Assembly: GCF_047948215.1 (NCBI RefSeq)
Contig: NC_134462.1
Coordinates: 117,300,437-117,364,436, forward strand
Length of the DNA stretch: 64,000 nt
Direction of reading: 5' to 3'
DNA from: Lycorma delicatula
Lineage: Eukaryota; Arthropoda; Insecta; Hemiptera; Fulgoridae
Made by a program: the position numbers and the translations under genes. Positions 23,343 to 33,789 of the stretch are shown in pieces (within the stretch, counting starts at the first letter, position 1; the number at the start of each line of letters is the position of its first letter). Under the pieces are notes generated by a model that did no database searches, was not told where the DNA came from, and was given only the letters and a program-made list of their open reading frames with translations.

Positions 23343-24182
23343 AGAGACATCGCGATTACACTCTTTATTTCAATTTTCTTTTCTATGCCAATTCTTCAAA
23401 AAACCCTTATTTTTGATGTAAGTGACAAAACGTGGTACTTTAGAACCGATGTATCTCAACCTATTATCCATGAATGGCTTTTCCCTAAAATGTTTACGTA
23501 ACGTCATTTTTCATAAAAAAATCAAAATTAGGAAAATAGAATTATAAAAGATATTATTTTTTGTATTTTTGTTTATGTAAGACACTAGTATTATGATATG
23601 ATATAAATTTCAATCGACAAATTGAAAAGTTTTAAAATTATCCTTTGTTAGAGTAATGTTTTTGAAATAATACTAACCAATCAATAGTCATTTTGAATCG
23701 TTCATTTACATCTCCCTCTTTTCATTTGTTACTCCATTTTTTATTTTTTTTTAACGCAAGAAAACCTTTGTTTGATGCAGGAAACGATGCGCTGCAAATA
23801 AATGGAAGGCATATATATTGTAACCTATTTTCAAGATAAAATTATTTTCTCAGTAAACTTTTCGGATATTCTAAAGCTTATATAAAAATCAACAGTAAGA
23901 TAAATTATAAAAAGTTTCAAAAAGTAGGAAATACGAGTATTAGGCTGTGAAAAGATTATGGGAACAATAATTTTTTTTTTTAAATTATTTTGTGTAATTT
24001 GGTAGTTGTATTAGTAAATTACGCTTACCCCGATATTAGCCTTAGGATTCCAGTCTATAAATATTCCATTGTGCGTTTCCATTCCTTATTTTTTATTTAA
24101 ATTTAAAATACAAACTATGAAAATATTTTTTTTATATATACGGAAAGTGAAAAAAATGAAAAAAAAATCAATGAACGATATG

Positions 24183-24219
<37 letters not shown>

Positions 24220-24809
24220 CTTAGTAATTCTACTAAAAAACATTATACTTCTTAAAAAAAATTTCAACTCAACGACTACATTAAATACAATAATGGAATA
24301 TTTATTATTTATAACAAAAAATTATGCTATGATAAATTTTACTTGACCAATAACATTTTTAATATGTTATCATTTATAACGTAATTTTTAAAATTATCTT
24401 ATGAGAAATAACTTTTTAATAGTGTTACAATAAGTACTTAAAAGCTGAGGCCATTTATTCTGCTTCTGGTTGGTGGCTGTGCGGAGTGGAGATAATGCGT
24501 TGTTTCCCTTAGGCATGGTACGTTAACTTTTTACTTTCTTCTCTCTGTCGAAGTGGTTGTTACAGCTGTGTTGCCTAATATCTTCCGTATTAGTAGTATT
24601 AGTCAAATATGCTTTCTCTAAAAGTAGTGTTGTTCACGTAACCGATAGGTCTTATTATTAAAGAGATGAAAGTATTAGTATCAGGGAGAATATCAGCTGA
24701 TTTCGGTTGGTTTCATGTGTTTTTTTTTTTTCTTTGATGATTTAATTCAAGAAGCTTTGAAGCTTCGAGCGTGGGAATATGGAAAAATAATCTTATGACA
24801 TACGAAATA
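23343..24809. other. AT-rich intergenic stretch
   Basis: Contains a TA microsatellite at 24185-24217. No supported gene. Confidence 0.4.
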
Positions 24810-24902
24810 AACGCGATGCCTCACCTGGATTCGACGCACTTTTCATCCGGACTTGGCACCGGATGAAAAGCCGAGACGGTACCACTCCGTCACGGAACTC
24901 CT
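24810..24902 (-). mobile_element. tRNA-derived SINE, family 2, with a palindromised head
   Basis: On the minus strand it reads GTGACGGAGTGGTACCGTCT (A-box region), CGGCTTTTCATCCGG, then TGCGTCGAATCCAGGTGAGG (B-box region). The middle contains a perfect 12-bp inverted repeat, CTTTTCATCCGG and its complement, separated by 8 bases (24839-24870), which the other family copies lack. The 3' body is missing. Confidence 0.6.
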
Positions 24903-25799
24903 GACCCGTACTGTACTGTACTACTATATAAAGGAATCTCTAGGTAGTAATACTAAACATGATACGCTGTTTTATACATGGTTTTACATGTTATTCAAAG
25001 TTTAGATCTCAGTCAATGTGTTATATGATTTCTAATTTGTAACATTAATTTATACAATGAAAGAGAAAATTAAAAAAAATATTACAAATCGGAAGTTTTT
25101 CGACTTAGTTATTTTTAGATCAATAAAATTTAATAATGAATGAGAGAAATAGACAGAGAATTCAGGAAATCCTCCATGCAGAAAAATTAACTTGTATTAT
25201 TAAAATTAAATTCTGATATTAAGAGATATATCTGTATACTTTTTAGCGTTTTGTGGTGGAAAAATTTAAACGAAAGAATTTCACAAGGATTTAAACAAAA
25301 GAACTTTATAAGTAGTATACCGTTAAAAATAGTACACTGATAAACATAATATTTGTTCCCTAACATGCGATACATGATGTTATTCTGCTTTTGATGCTGA
25401 AAACGAATATGAACTTACAATCTTTCTGTCGCCCAAAATTTTCGAAAAATTTTAATTAAAGGATTTTTTTTCAACGTATATTTAGCATTTTAAGCTCCTA
25501 TATTGTATTTTTTTAGCTAATTTTTTATTGTTTAACTTTGTTAACATAATTTGTAAGCAATACTAAACAAAATAAGCAATACTAAACAAAGGATTAAATC
25601 ATATCATGTGACATATTATGACATCATATCTAATAATGAAGAGTGAGCCTTCATTAATAAGATTAATCATGGTGCAGGTAAAAATATGAAGCTGAAAACA
25701 CAAGCGTGTTGATTATATTAAGCACTGGATTTAAGAATGAATTGATTTTGTTCAGCCTTATTGCTGTCTTAAGTTTGTTAACAGTGCAGTGTCATAATG
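24903..25799. other. AT-rich intergenic stretch
   Basis: No supported feature. The segment 25590-25800 may be the upstream flank of the next pseudogene. Confidence 0.4.
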
Positions 25800-27375
25800 C
25801 CTTGAAATTGTGAAAATGATATGGATGCCTTTTGTTATGAATGTGATGAGTTTACCGTAAAATCAAATAGAAAAACATATACCTTTAATTAAAGAAGTAT
25901 ATCATTTGTACTTTCAGTGTAAAATTGATGATCAGAATAAGACGCGGGATCCTCATATAGTATTCACTAATTGTTTTGTATATTTAAGAGGTTGGCTGAA
26001 AGGTACACGGAAGGCCATTTGGTGTTTTTATGGTTTGGCGTGAACCAAAGGATCATGTAACCGATTGTTACTTTTGTCTAACAAGTGTGTCTGGAATTTC
26101 TAAAAAAAACATACCGTAAAATATCCATCATTGCAATCTGCAATCAGACCAGTACCTCACAGTGAAATTATTCCTGTTCCTGAGCCACCTGTGAATGCAT
26201 ATTTCGGAAGCAGCGATGAAGAATCAGGCAATACTGAAGAAGACAACAATGATTTTGATTTTGAATTATCTTCCAATAAGCCACATCTGATATCAAAAGG
26301 TAAATTAAATGACTTGGTTTGGGATTTAAATTTATAAAAAAATCAAGCTGAACTGTTAGGATCAAGACTGCAAGGTTGAAAATTAACTCAAAAAATACAA
26401 GAATTTCTGGCTTTCGAAGGAGCCACAAAAAGAACTTTCCCAGTACTTTACTAATGGAAATTAGTTCATAAATCTGAGGACTGGCGCCTTTTCATAGATT
26501 CGTCCAAGTATAGTTTAAAAGTGGTTCTACTGCACAACGGTAACAAATATCCTTCGGTACCAGTCATTAATTTGAAAGAGACATACGATGTGATGAAAGG
26601 CGTTCTTGAAAAAATAAATTATAAAAATCATAGGTGGAACACATATGGTAATTTGAAAGTTATAGGTATTTTGTAGTTTGGCTATACTAAGTACATGTGT
26701 TTTCTTTGCGAATGGAACAGCCAAGCTAGGGATAAACATTACGTTATCAAAGAGTGGAAGAAACAAGGCAACTTAACTCCAAACAGGAAAAATATTATTC
26801 ACGAGCCCTTAGTTGAACCCAAAAAAATGTTTTTATCCCCTTACCATATCATGCTAACACTAATGAAAAATTTTGTAAAAGCAATGAAGTAGGATAGTCC
26901 CGGATTTTTGTACATCAGGCAGAAATTTCCGAACGTAAGTGAAGGAAAAATAAAAGAAGTAATATTTGTCGTTTCTCAAATAAGAGAGTTGGTCAAGATG
27001 ATTAACTCAATGTTAAATAACGTAGAAGGTGCAGTTTGGGCTTCATTTAAAGACGTTTCCAAACATTTTCTCGACGAAAAAAAATCCGACTATTAAATCC
27101 ATATTGTTAATCAACTTCTTACTTCATACAGCGCTATAGGATGTAACACGTCTTTGAAAATACATTTCCTCCACTCACATCTGGATTTTTTCCCGGACAA
27201 CTTTGGAGACGTAAGTGAGGAACACGGTGAACGATTCCACCAAGACATTTCGGTGATGGAAGGCCGCTATAAAGGGAAATGGAATACTAACATGCTAGTT
27301 GATTACTGTTGGACATTAATTCGGGATGTTCCTGAGGCTATTTATAAAAGAAAAGCATTACCGAAATCATTCTAA
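25800..27375 (+). pseudogene. Pseudogene of a multicopy arthropod family with the HGERFHQD motif (unnamed)
   Basis: About 500 codons can be followed with shifts and stops. Order: NCENDMDAFCYECDEFTVKS (25806), MVWREP-like text and DCYFCLT (near 26070), AIRPVPHSEIIPVPEPP (26137), an acidic linker, DWRLFIDSSKYSLKVVLLHN (near 26480), YTKYMCFLCEW (near 26690), PNVSEGKIKEVIFV (26928), SLKIHFLHSHLDFFPDNFG (near 27150), EEHGERFHQDISVMEGRYKG and DYCWTLIRD. I know this pattern as an intronless, multicopy uncharacterised protein in many arthropod assemblies. Cysteine pairs suggest zinc binding; biochemical function is unknown to me, and a mobile-element origin is likely from copy number. Internal stops near 26334, 26890 and 27093 plus frameshifts make this copy dead. 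Confidence 0.75.
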
Positions 27376-29199
27376 CAAAGGTATGGCCATGCAAAATTAT
27401 ATATTTTACAGATTTTAATTATAGTTTTCCTTAACTTTTTTGAAGCGTAATTTTTTTAAAACTAACGTTGATAAAAAAATAGTATTTACAGATCTGTAAT
27501 GTACGCAAAAAAGCAATTCATGAAATGGTATCACACTTAGAGAAACATAAAAAGCTTTTTTTTTGTCAAACGGTGATATCAGATTGATCCATATTATACG
27601 AGTAATCGATAAAATAAGAAATTTATATGAAAGGTAAATTAGAAAAGAAAACAGATCGAGTTATTTTGTAAAAAGAACCAGATAAAAGGGTAAAAAAAAA
27701 TTAAATTTATTAAGGTTAATTATTTTTTTGTCATCGCACAAGTGAACAGGCTAAATGGTAAAGAAATTTAAAGGTTAAAGTACCAGTAAGTTATTTATCA
27801 TCGTTCTTCTCCGTCCTTTTCTGAATTAAATATTTTTAACAACCACTTCTTTCTCAATTTTCCAGTATTTGTTATCCCCTTTGTCTTACATTTAATTTTT
27901 TTGAATAAATTCGTATAATATTTAAGAGGTTTCAGATGTTTAGGTCAATGAAAAAAGATTGCAACCTGACTTTCAGAAGACACTTCTGTACAAAATAAAA
28001 AGGAATCATTGAAGTCCATTCACTTGATGACAGAAAAATTTTAAATATAGACATACGTAAAAGGTAAAGGAAATATGTACGGTTTAAATTGAGAACCTCG
28101 TTTTATTGTAGTCTGTTAAATAGATAAATTTGTACATGAGGATAATAATTATATTTTATTAAATGTCAATGTCTTTAAACGGCAACAGAATTATAGCGTA
28201 CTATTTCATCGGAAGGTTTCTAAGAAGTTATTTATTATTATTATTATTTATATGCTAAATTTAAATAATAAAAGAAAATAAGTTACTGATTATAGTACAA
28301 CCCACTGAATAGAATACTAAAAGTTGATTTGAAATAAACGAGTGAAAGTGTAAAATGGTAGGTCGTTGCCGGTTGTTCGACCGACTTCATTACTTTCGGT
28401 TGATATCTCTATTTGCATTGAGGTGAGATTATACACAACTATATACCTACGTTGTAGTCGCTGATTAATACTTACCCGGTGATGTTGCAACTCTTAAAGC
28501 TCATACATCATCCGGTAGCCCCGTAACCTCATCCATCACCTAAGGCTTTTGTCCAAGAAATCTCTGTTAGATTCATTGCTTATACCTTTATCATGCCTCT
28601 ATTGACAATAAAAGTTCCTACCAACCGACCGACTCCTAACGCCTAGCATATCTCAAAAGAATAGACGTACATTTATTTGAAAAGGTTAACCCGTTCTCTA
28701 TCGGCTTACAAAAAGGTACAAATAAAAAGTAAACTCTTTTATAACATGTTAACTTAGAGAAGATCAAATATTTAAATAATACAAATAAATTATGTAATAT
28801 CCTACTTTAAATTTATTTGTTCGGTTTAATTATATAAACTATGCGTATATATTTGTAAGGAATTCAATCAGCCTGTCTATGAAAAAAGAAATTAGATTCA
28901 AGTTGGAGAAAAATTAACTCTCTTGATTTTAGAGGAAAATTTTGTAAAAGTTGCAATGAATTGATCGTCGGAATTGTCATAGGGTGCATATATATATATA
29001 TATAATATACAGTAGTGGAGATTTACCGGTTGAAACACAAACGTTAATGAATCGAATTAATGAACTGTGAATTGTAGGTCTGTATTACTTTGTGAGCTGG
29101 GTTTGAACTGAATAATTCAAAACAATTGATTACAAAAATAATAGAATTAAATTTACGTTAAATAAAATAAAATAATATTTAATAAATTTAAAACAAATT
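27376..29199. other. AT-rich stretch with an unclassified block at 28350-28640
   Basis: Mostly featureless. The block 28355-28640 is GC-richer and starts with GGTAGGTCGTTGCCGG. It ends with CCTACCAACCGACCGACT, so its edges are loosely inverted and it may be a small DNA element. A TA microsatellite lies at 28988-29004. Confidence 0.35.
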
Positions 29200-29400
29200 C
29201 TGTTTAGTAATGGGCTTCCCGTAGGGACTGCGTTGGAGGCTCGGGTGGTGAGATGCGTACGAAGTGCAAGGCTAGAGACCAATCATCACCACTAACTGGT
29301 AACAAACGGGGTGCCCCTGGGGCGTTCGCTGTTTTGGGATGTGCAATGGGGTGTTCGTATAATATCTCTACAAACAATCGTCCGATTTTCAAAATTCAAT
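29200..29400. other. Uncharacterised GC-richer patch
   Basis: A sharply bounded patch of balanced composition, with a 62-codon minus-strand frame lacking known motifs. It is probably a retroelement scrap. Confidence 0.3.
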
Positions 29401-29637
29401 GTATCATCAATGTATGATGATGATGCATTTATTTATTAGTAGATTGAAGGCTAATTTTTACAGGCATCAGGTACAATCTCGATCTAACTGACCATGTTTA
29501 GTTGGAAATTTCTTATATCTTAGTAACCAATCTTCCGATTTTCAAAATTAAAAAGACTTATTTCTTAGTCTAATATAAAATCACGATGGAACCAAACCAG
29601 AACAGAAATTAACTGATGTACTCTGAAATGGACCTTA

Positions 29638-29795
29638 TTATACGACTACCCAAAAAGGAGTGTAATGTACTAAGGGAGTGAATGTATGTATGTATTTATG
29701 TTTATTCCACCGCAGAAACTCACGTCTAAACCGATTTAAATGTATGATCCCGCGTTTGAATCCCTACGTTACCAATGGTATCATAGGCTTTATAA
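29638..29795 (+). repeat. Dispersed repeat fragment, copy 2
   Basis: Inverted partner of 5513-5660. Shared wording includes ACCGATTTAAATGTATGA and TATGTATTTATGTTTATTCC, followed by a TCATAGGCTTTATAAA end. It is non-coding. Confidence 0.65.
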
Positions 29796-30109
29796 ATATG
29801 TCTGTGTGTGTGTATATGTTTAAATAAATTTTAAAATTTGAAAATAATTGTACTATATACAAAATTGTCACCGCACGCTCTTTAGTTATCGTACATTAGT
29901 AATTATTCTGTATTAAAGAGCTATAGTTTTTTTTGTCAGACGTGTTTTTTTATTTTTAATATTTATTTCTTGTTTTTAAATTAATGTATACTCTACCCAT
30001 TTAAAAAAATATATATTTTGATTATATATATATATATATTTTTTTAAATATAGTATAATAGTTTTGACTATATTTCATATATTTCAATATTTTTGACTAT
30101 TAAAATATT
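29796..30109. other. AT-rich stretch with TA-rich palindrome
   Basis: Between about 30000 and 30050 the sequence TTTAAAAAAATATATA is followed by its near complement around a short spacer. No gene. Confidence 0.4.
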
Positions 30110-30640
30110 TTAGTATTTTAAATACCTCGCTTCCCAATATTTCAGTTGCAGTATTCCCGACATTAACCCCGTCACAGTATCGAAGTCCACCGAACTTCGT
30201 AACATCGTTCCAACGATGGTCCCCACTTCGAGATGCCCAGTTACGGCAGTACAATCGTGGCGTTCCTCATCCCAACGCGGGCACTGGAATATCATGTGTT
30301 CCAGCGTGTCTTACACCCGACAATAGGGGCAGAAGGGGTCTTCAGCTCTTCTTTGTCCACACAGGTACGAACGAAAGACCCTATGGCCGGTCAGGAATCG
30401 TGTCAGTCAGAATCCCAGTTCGCCAAACTTACTCTCGGCCCACGGCTCAATGTGCGCGATCAAACGATGCGTCCACCTCCCTTTTGTGGATGCATTCCAC
30501 CTGACTTGCCAATCCCTGTAAGCAGTTGTGTTGGCATTATTCTTCCCTGATAAATTTGCGCACGAGCCGCCACCAGCTGTTGTAGTGGCGGTATCCAAGT
30601 CACCACCAGCACCGCCTTTATGCAGAAAACTTACCTCATC
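30110..30640 (-). pseudogene. R1-like LINE ORF2 C-terminus (zinc-knuckle end)
   Basis: On the minus strand the upstream frame has WQVRWNASTKGRWTHRLIAH near 30500. The next stretch, LTRFLTGHRVFRSYLCGQRR near 30390, is the usual LTQxLTGHGxFxxYL segment. CPYC ... DTLEHMIFQCPRWDEER follows (about 30330-30270), the C-terminal CCHC-type knuckle of R1/I-type elements. The reading ends at YWEARYLKY with a stop at 30110. One frameshift and one stop (before DTLEH) break it. The RT and RNase H portions are missing, as expected for a 5'-truncated copy. Confidence 0.8.
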
Positions 30641-31029
30641 TTAACATAACACATTACATTGTATAATCGTTTGCTAACTTTACACGCTCTAAAACTTACT
30701 GAAGGTTGTTTAAAAATTAAATATCTTGCTACTTTTTAACGTTATAATTTTAAGTAAAGTGTTTTACGATTGTTTAGAGATGCTATTTACTATGGAAGAA
30801 GAAGAATATTCTTCAAGGAGTAGGCCTCACGACCTGTTCTGGCTTCAACAGACGTGTTCCCACCATTTCATAGGACGTATGTCATTTCTGTAACAATCCT
30901 GTAGATAATAATCTAAAATAATTTTTGACAATCTATTAAAATAAACCCTTTTCTAAATGTTGATACCATTATTGACGATATTCCACAATTTTTTCATTAG
31001 GATTGTTAATATAAATCAATTTCTAATTT
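30641..31029. other. AT-rich intergenic stretch
   Basis: No supported feature. Confidence 0.4.
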
Positions 31030-31081
31030 ATATTGTAATTGTATAAATTAAATTTCCACTTACCAACAAATTAAAAAGTGT

Positions 31082-31125
31082 AAATCCCTGTACTTTCGAA
31101 GCTGTTACTTCATCTTCAGGGATTT
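31082..31125 (-). ncRNA. Structured motif in Penelope-like element 2, 3' side (ribozyme-like candidate)
   Basis: On the minus strand: AAATCCCTG, GAAGATGAAGTAACAGC-type middle, then TTCGAAAGTACAGGGATTT. The outer 9-bp arms AAATCCCTG/CAGGGATTT are perfectly complementary, and an inner GAAG/CTTC arm closes a loop. The CTGAxGA ... GAAA layout recalls the hammerhead core, but stem boundaries do not fit the canonical fold exactly. Confidence 0.5.
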
Positions 31126-32456
31126 TCCAAAAGATATTAATTTAAATTCAAATCGATAATCGTTTTTAAATTTAATTGTTATGTTCATAATAGTCGGTCG
31201 TCCAGAATAAAATTAATTCGTACGTCAATAAGACAGTAACATCGTGATTGTAAGATGTTTGCGACTATTATGAAATAGATTTAATATTAAATGAAATGTT
31301 ACCGACCTACTAATAATTAATTATCTATAATTTGTTTATAAAGGATATCATTATCCAATCGGACCTGTTCATTTATCAATTTATTATTATTTAAATATAT
31401 GTGAATTTTTTCTAAGATGCTGGTTTTATAATAATTATTATTGTATTCTAATATTTTAATATATTCGTTGGGGTTATAATTATATCCAGTTTCTAAAACG
31501 TGTTTAACGAAATTAGATTTTTCTTTATTATTTTAATTAATACAACTATGTTTATTTAACTTTTATGGCGAATGAACGATTTGTCATTCCAGTATATTTT
31601 AAATCACATTTTTTGCAACTAAGACTATATACTGCTTGTTTTTCTAAATGATTATTATCTTGTTTTATTGTAATAGAAGAGTCTTCATTATTTATGTTTT
31701 TATTATTTGTTGTATACGCTGCTTTTAATTTAAAATTTTAAATATTTTATTGTAATTTATATTATATTCAATTTTAGCGCATTCATTTATTATATTATTG
31801 TTCGTTTGCTTTATTTTGTCTTCTATTTTATTTTTTATTCTAGTGTCTAATTTATTTATAAATTTAGAGTATTATATCCATTATTTAAAGCTACATATCT
31901 AATATTATTAATTTCATTATTCAATTTTATGTCATCATATTTTAAGTATTTTAATGTTCTATAAATTAATGAATTAATGAAAAGATTTAGAATCTATTAT
32001 AGTATTCTGTTTTATTGGCTTTCTATAAATGTCTATATCGATTTTATTAGGGATGAAATTTTTGTTAAATTTTATGTCCAGGTAATTAATACTGTTATTA
32101 TTTTCTCTCTTTAAAGTGAATTTAATATTATTATTTAAAGAATTCATTTCTGTAATTATTGTATTTTTTCATTGTTAAATTGTTGGTTGTATATTATCAA
32201 GATGTCATCCACATACCTTTTATATAAAATAATTTATGTTTATTAATTGTATTGGATATCAGGGCATTTTCTAGTTCATTCATAAATATATCTGCTAAAA
32301 TAGCTGAAAGTGGAGATCCCATACTTAGACTCTTTTCTTGTTAATAACATTTACTATTAAATTTAAAATAGTTAAAATAGTTGGTTAGACTATTATGAAC
32401 ATAACAGTTTAATTTAAAAACGATTATCGATTTGAATTTAAATTAACATCTTTTAG

Positions 32457-32501
32457 AAAATCCCTGAAGATGGAGTAACAGCTTCAAAAGTACTGGGATT
32501 T
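32457..32501 (+). ncRNA. Structured motif in Penelope-like element 2, opposite end (decayed)
   Basis: Inverted copy of the motif at 31082-31125: AAAATCCCTGAAGATGGAG ... CTTCAAAAGTACTGGGATTT. The GAAA of the first copy reads CAAAAG here, and one outer base pair is lost, so this copy has decayed at the most conserved point. Confidence 0.5.
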
Positions 32502-32550
32502 ATAATTTTTAAATTGTTGGTAAGTGGAAACTTAATTTATACGATTTTAT

Positions 32551-33759
32551 TAATACCAAAGGTGCCAAATATTTAGCAAATTAAATCTAAACAATATACT
32601 GTAATTACCTGTTGAGTGGCGAGTAGAAAACTTAGATTGCTTTTGGAGAAAGTATACTGTTTCTGTAAAACAAAATCTTTTTAATCGTATTTCAAGTAAA
32701 TTAGTGAAAATATTTGCAAACGATAATTTATTAAAATCGGTAAAAGAAGCATAAAATGTATTAAAGCATTGTGGTTGTTTTACAGTTCCGTTGTCTGATT
32801 TAGGAGGGGTGGATATTGTTTTCTTTTAAGAGTAATTGATTGTTTTTTTAACAAAGAATGGCGTAAGCAAATATATATAAGATGGATGAGGAACGTTAAT
32901 CTTTTATTTTTAATTGGTAAGTTGACGAATCGTGAATCAAGATCTTTTGAGCAAAGTGTTTAGTTATGGTAGTGTTTTATCACTACAATTAGCTTTTAAA
33001 TACCGTAATAAAGAAAACAATTCTAGTCGCACTACTGCTTACTACCAGATAATACATAAAAAAAATATTGATATAAAAAATATGGTAATTAAGAATGAAA
33101 ATTAATTATTGATACGTAATTGTTATGGCAAAAAAGAAAGTCTACTTTTTTTTATAAAATATTGCTCGTATCGGTTTCAAAATTATTTTCGATTGAACTT
33201 AATTATTTAATTTTTGAATATTTATTGACGTAGCTGTTGAATTTGAGCGGGTATATTCATAAATACGTCTTTAAACATATTGCAGTGGGGATAATTACAA
33301 ACAAAATGAGTTTTTTTTTAAATAATAAATATTTGGAAGGAGGTTATGAGGTCTTGAGGTGGATAGATGTGCTATTTTTTAGTTTGATTCAATGGTGTTA
33401 TTTTTATTTAGTTATTAGTTCGTTTTTTGTTATTTCTATTCCTGGTTTGTGTTTTTATTCCGTTTTTATACGTCACCATACGTTCGAGTTTGATTGAGCG
33501 ATTTTTAGTTTCGTTGAACGCATAAGGCTTCAAAATGTCCTTTTTAGGCGTTTTGTTTCATGTTTTATTGTTCTTAGACGTTTTTCAATAATTAAAGTTC
33601 AAAAGCTCATTAAACTTTAATTCTAAGCTACGGTTGCCAGGCGTTGTTAGTTTTGTTTACCGACTGTTAAATTTAATGGGAGGAAAATTTTGAATAAAAA
33701 ATTCCCTCCAGTAGAGTGACGCTTTTCTATTAACTATCACAGAGTTTTCCGATTTTTTC
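32551..33759. other. AT-rich intergenic stretch
   Basis: No supported gene. An 86-codon frame at 33237-33497 is rich in F, Y and I as expected from composition. Confidence 0.4.
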
Positions 33760-33789
33760 TTATCGGGCGTGGTTTGTATAATTATTTGT

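Larger units (their letters stand above)
31030..32550 (-). mobile_element. Penelope-like element 2 with inverted terminal copies
   Basis: The minus strand carries GSPLSAILADIFMNELENAL (about 32320-32260), then YVDDILIIYNQQFNNEK (about 32217-32165), NYLDIKFNKNF and IDIYRKPI, all in the order expected for Penelope reverse transcriptase. The endonuclease half follows with AVYSLSCKKCDLKYTGMTNR (about 31640-31575), where the G of GIY is A and YIG has become YTG, then NFVKHVLETGYNYNP-like text. The ends at 31030-31210 and 32375-32550 are inverted copies of one sequence, each holding the structured motif. Stops and frameshifts abound. The RT N-terminus is missing, and the junction near 32330 is abrupt. 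Confidence 0.75.

Noticed and set aside
28355..28640. Possible small inverted-repeat transposon
   Set aside because: The edges (GGTAGGTCG... and ...CGACCGACT) only loosely mirror each other. The evidence is too weak for a mobile-element call.
33237..33497. 86-codon frame with hydrophobic stretches
   Set aside because: Hydrophobicity follows from T-rich codons, and no signal or domain could be recognised.
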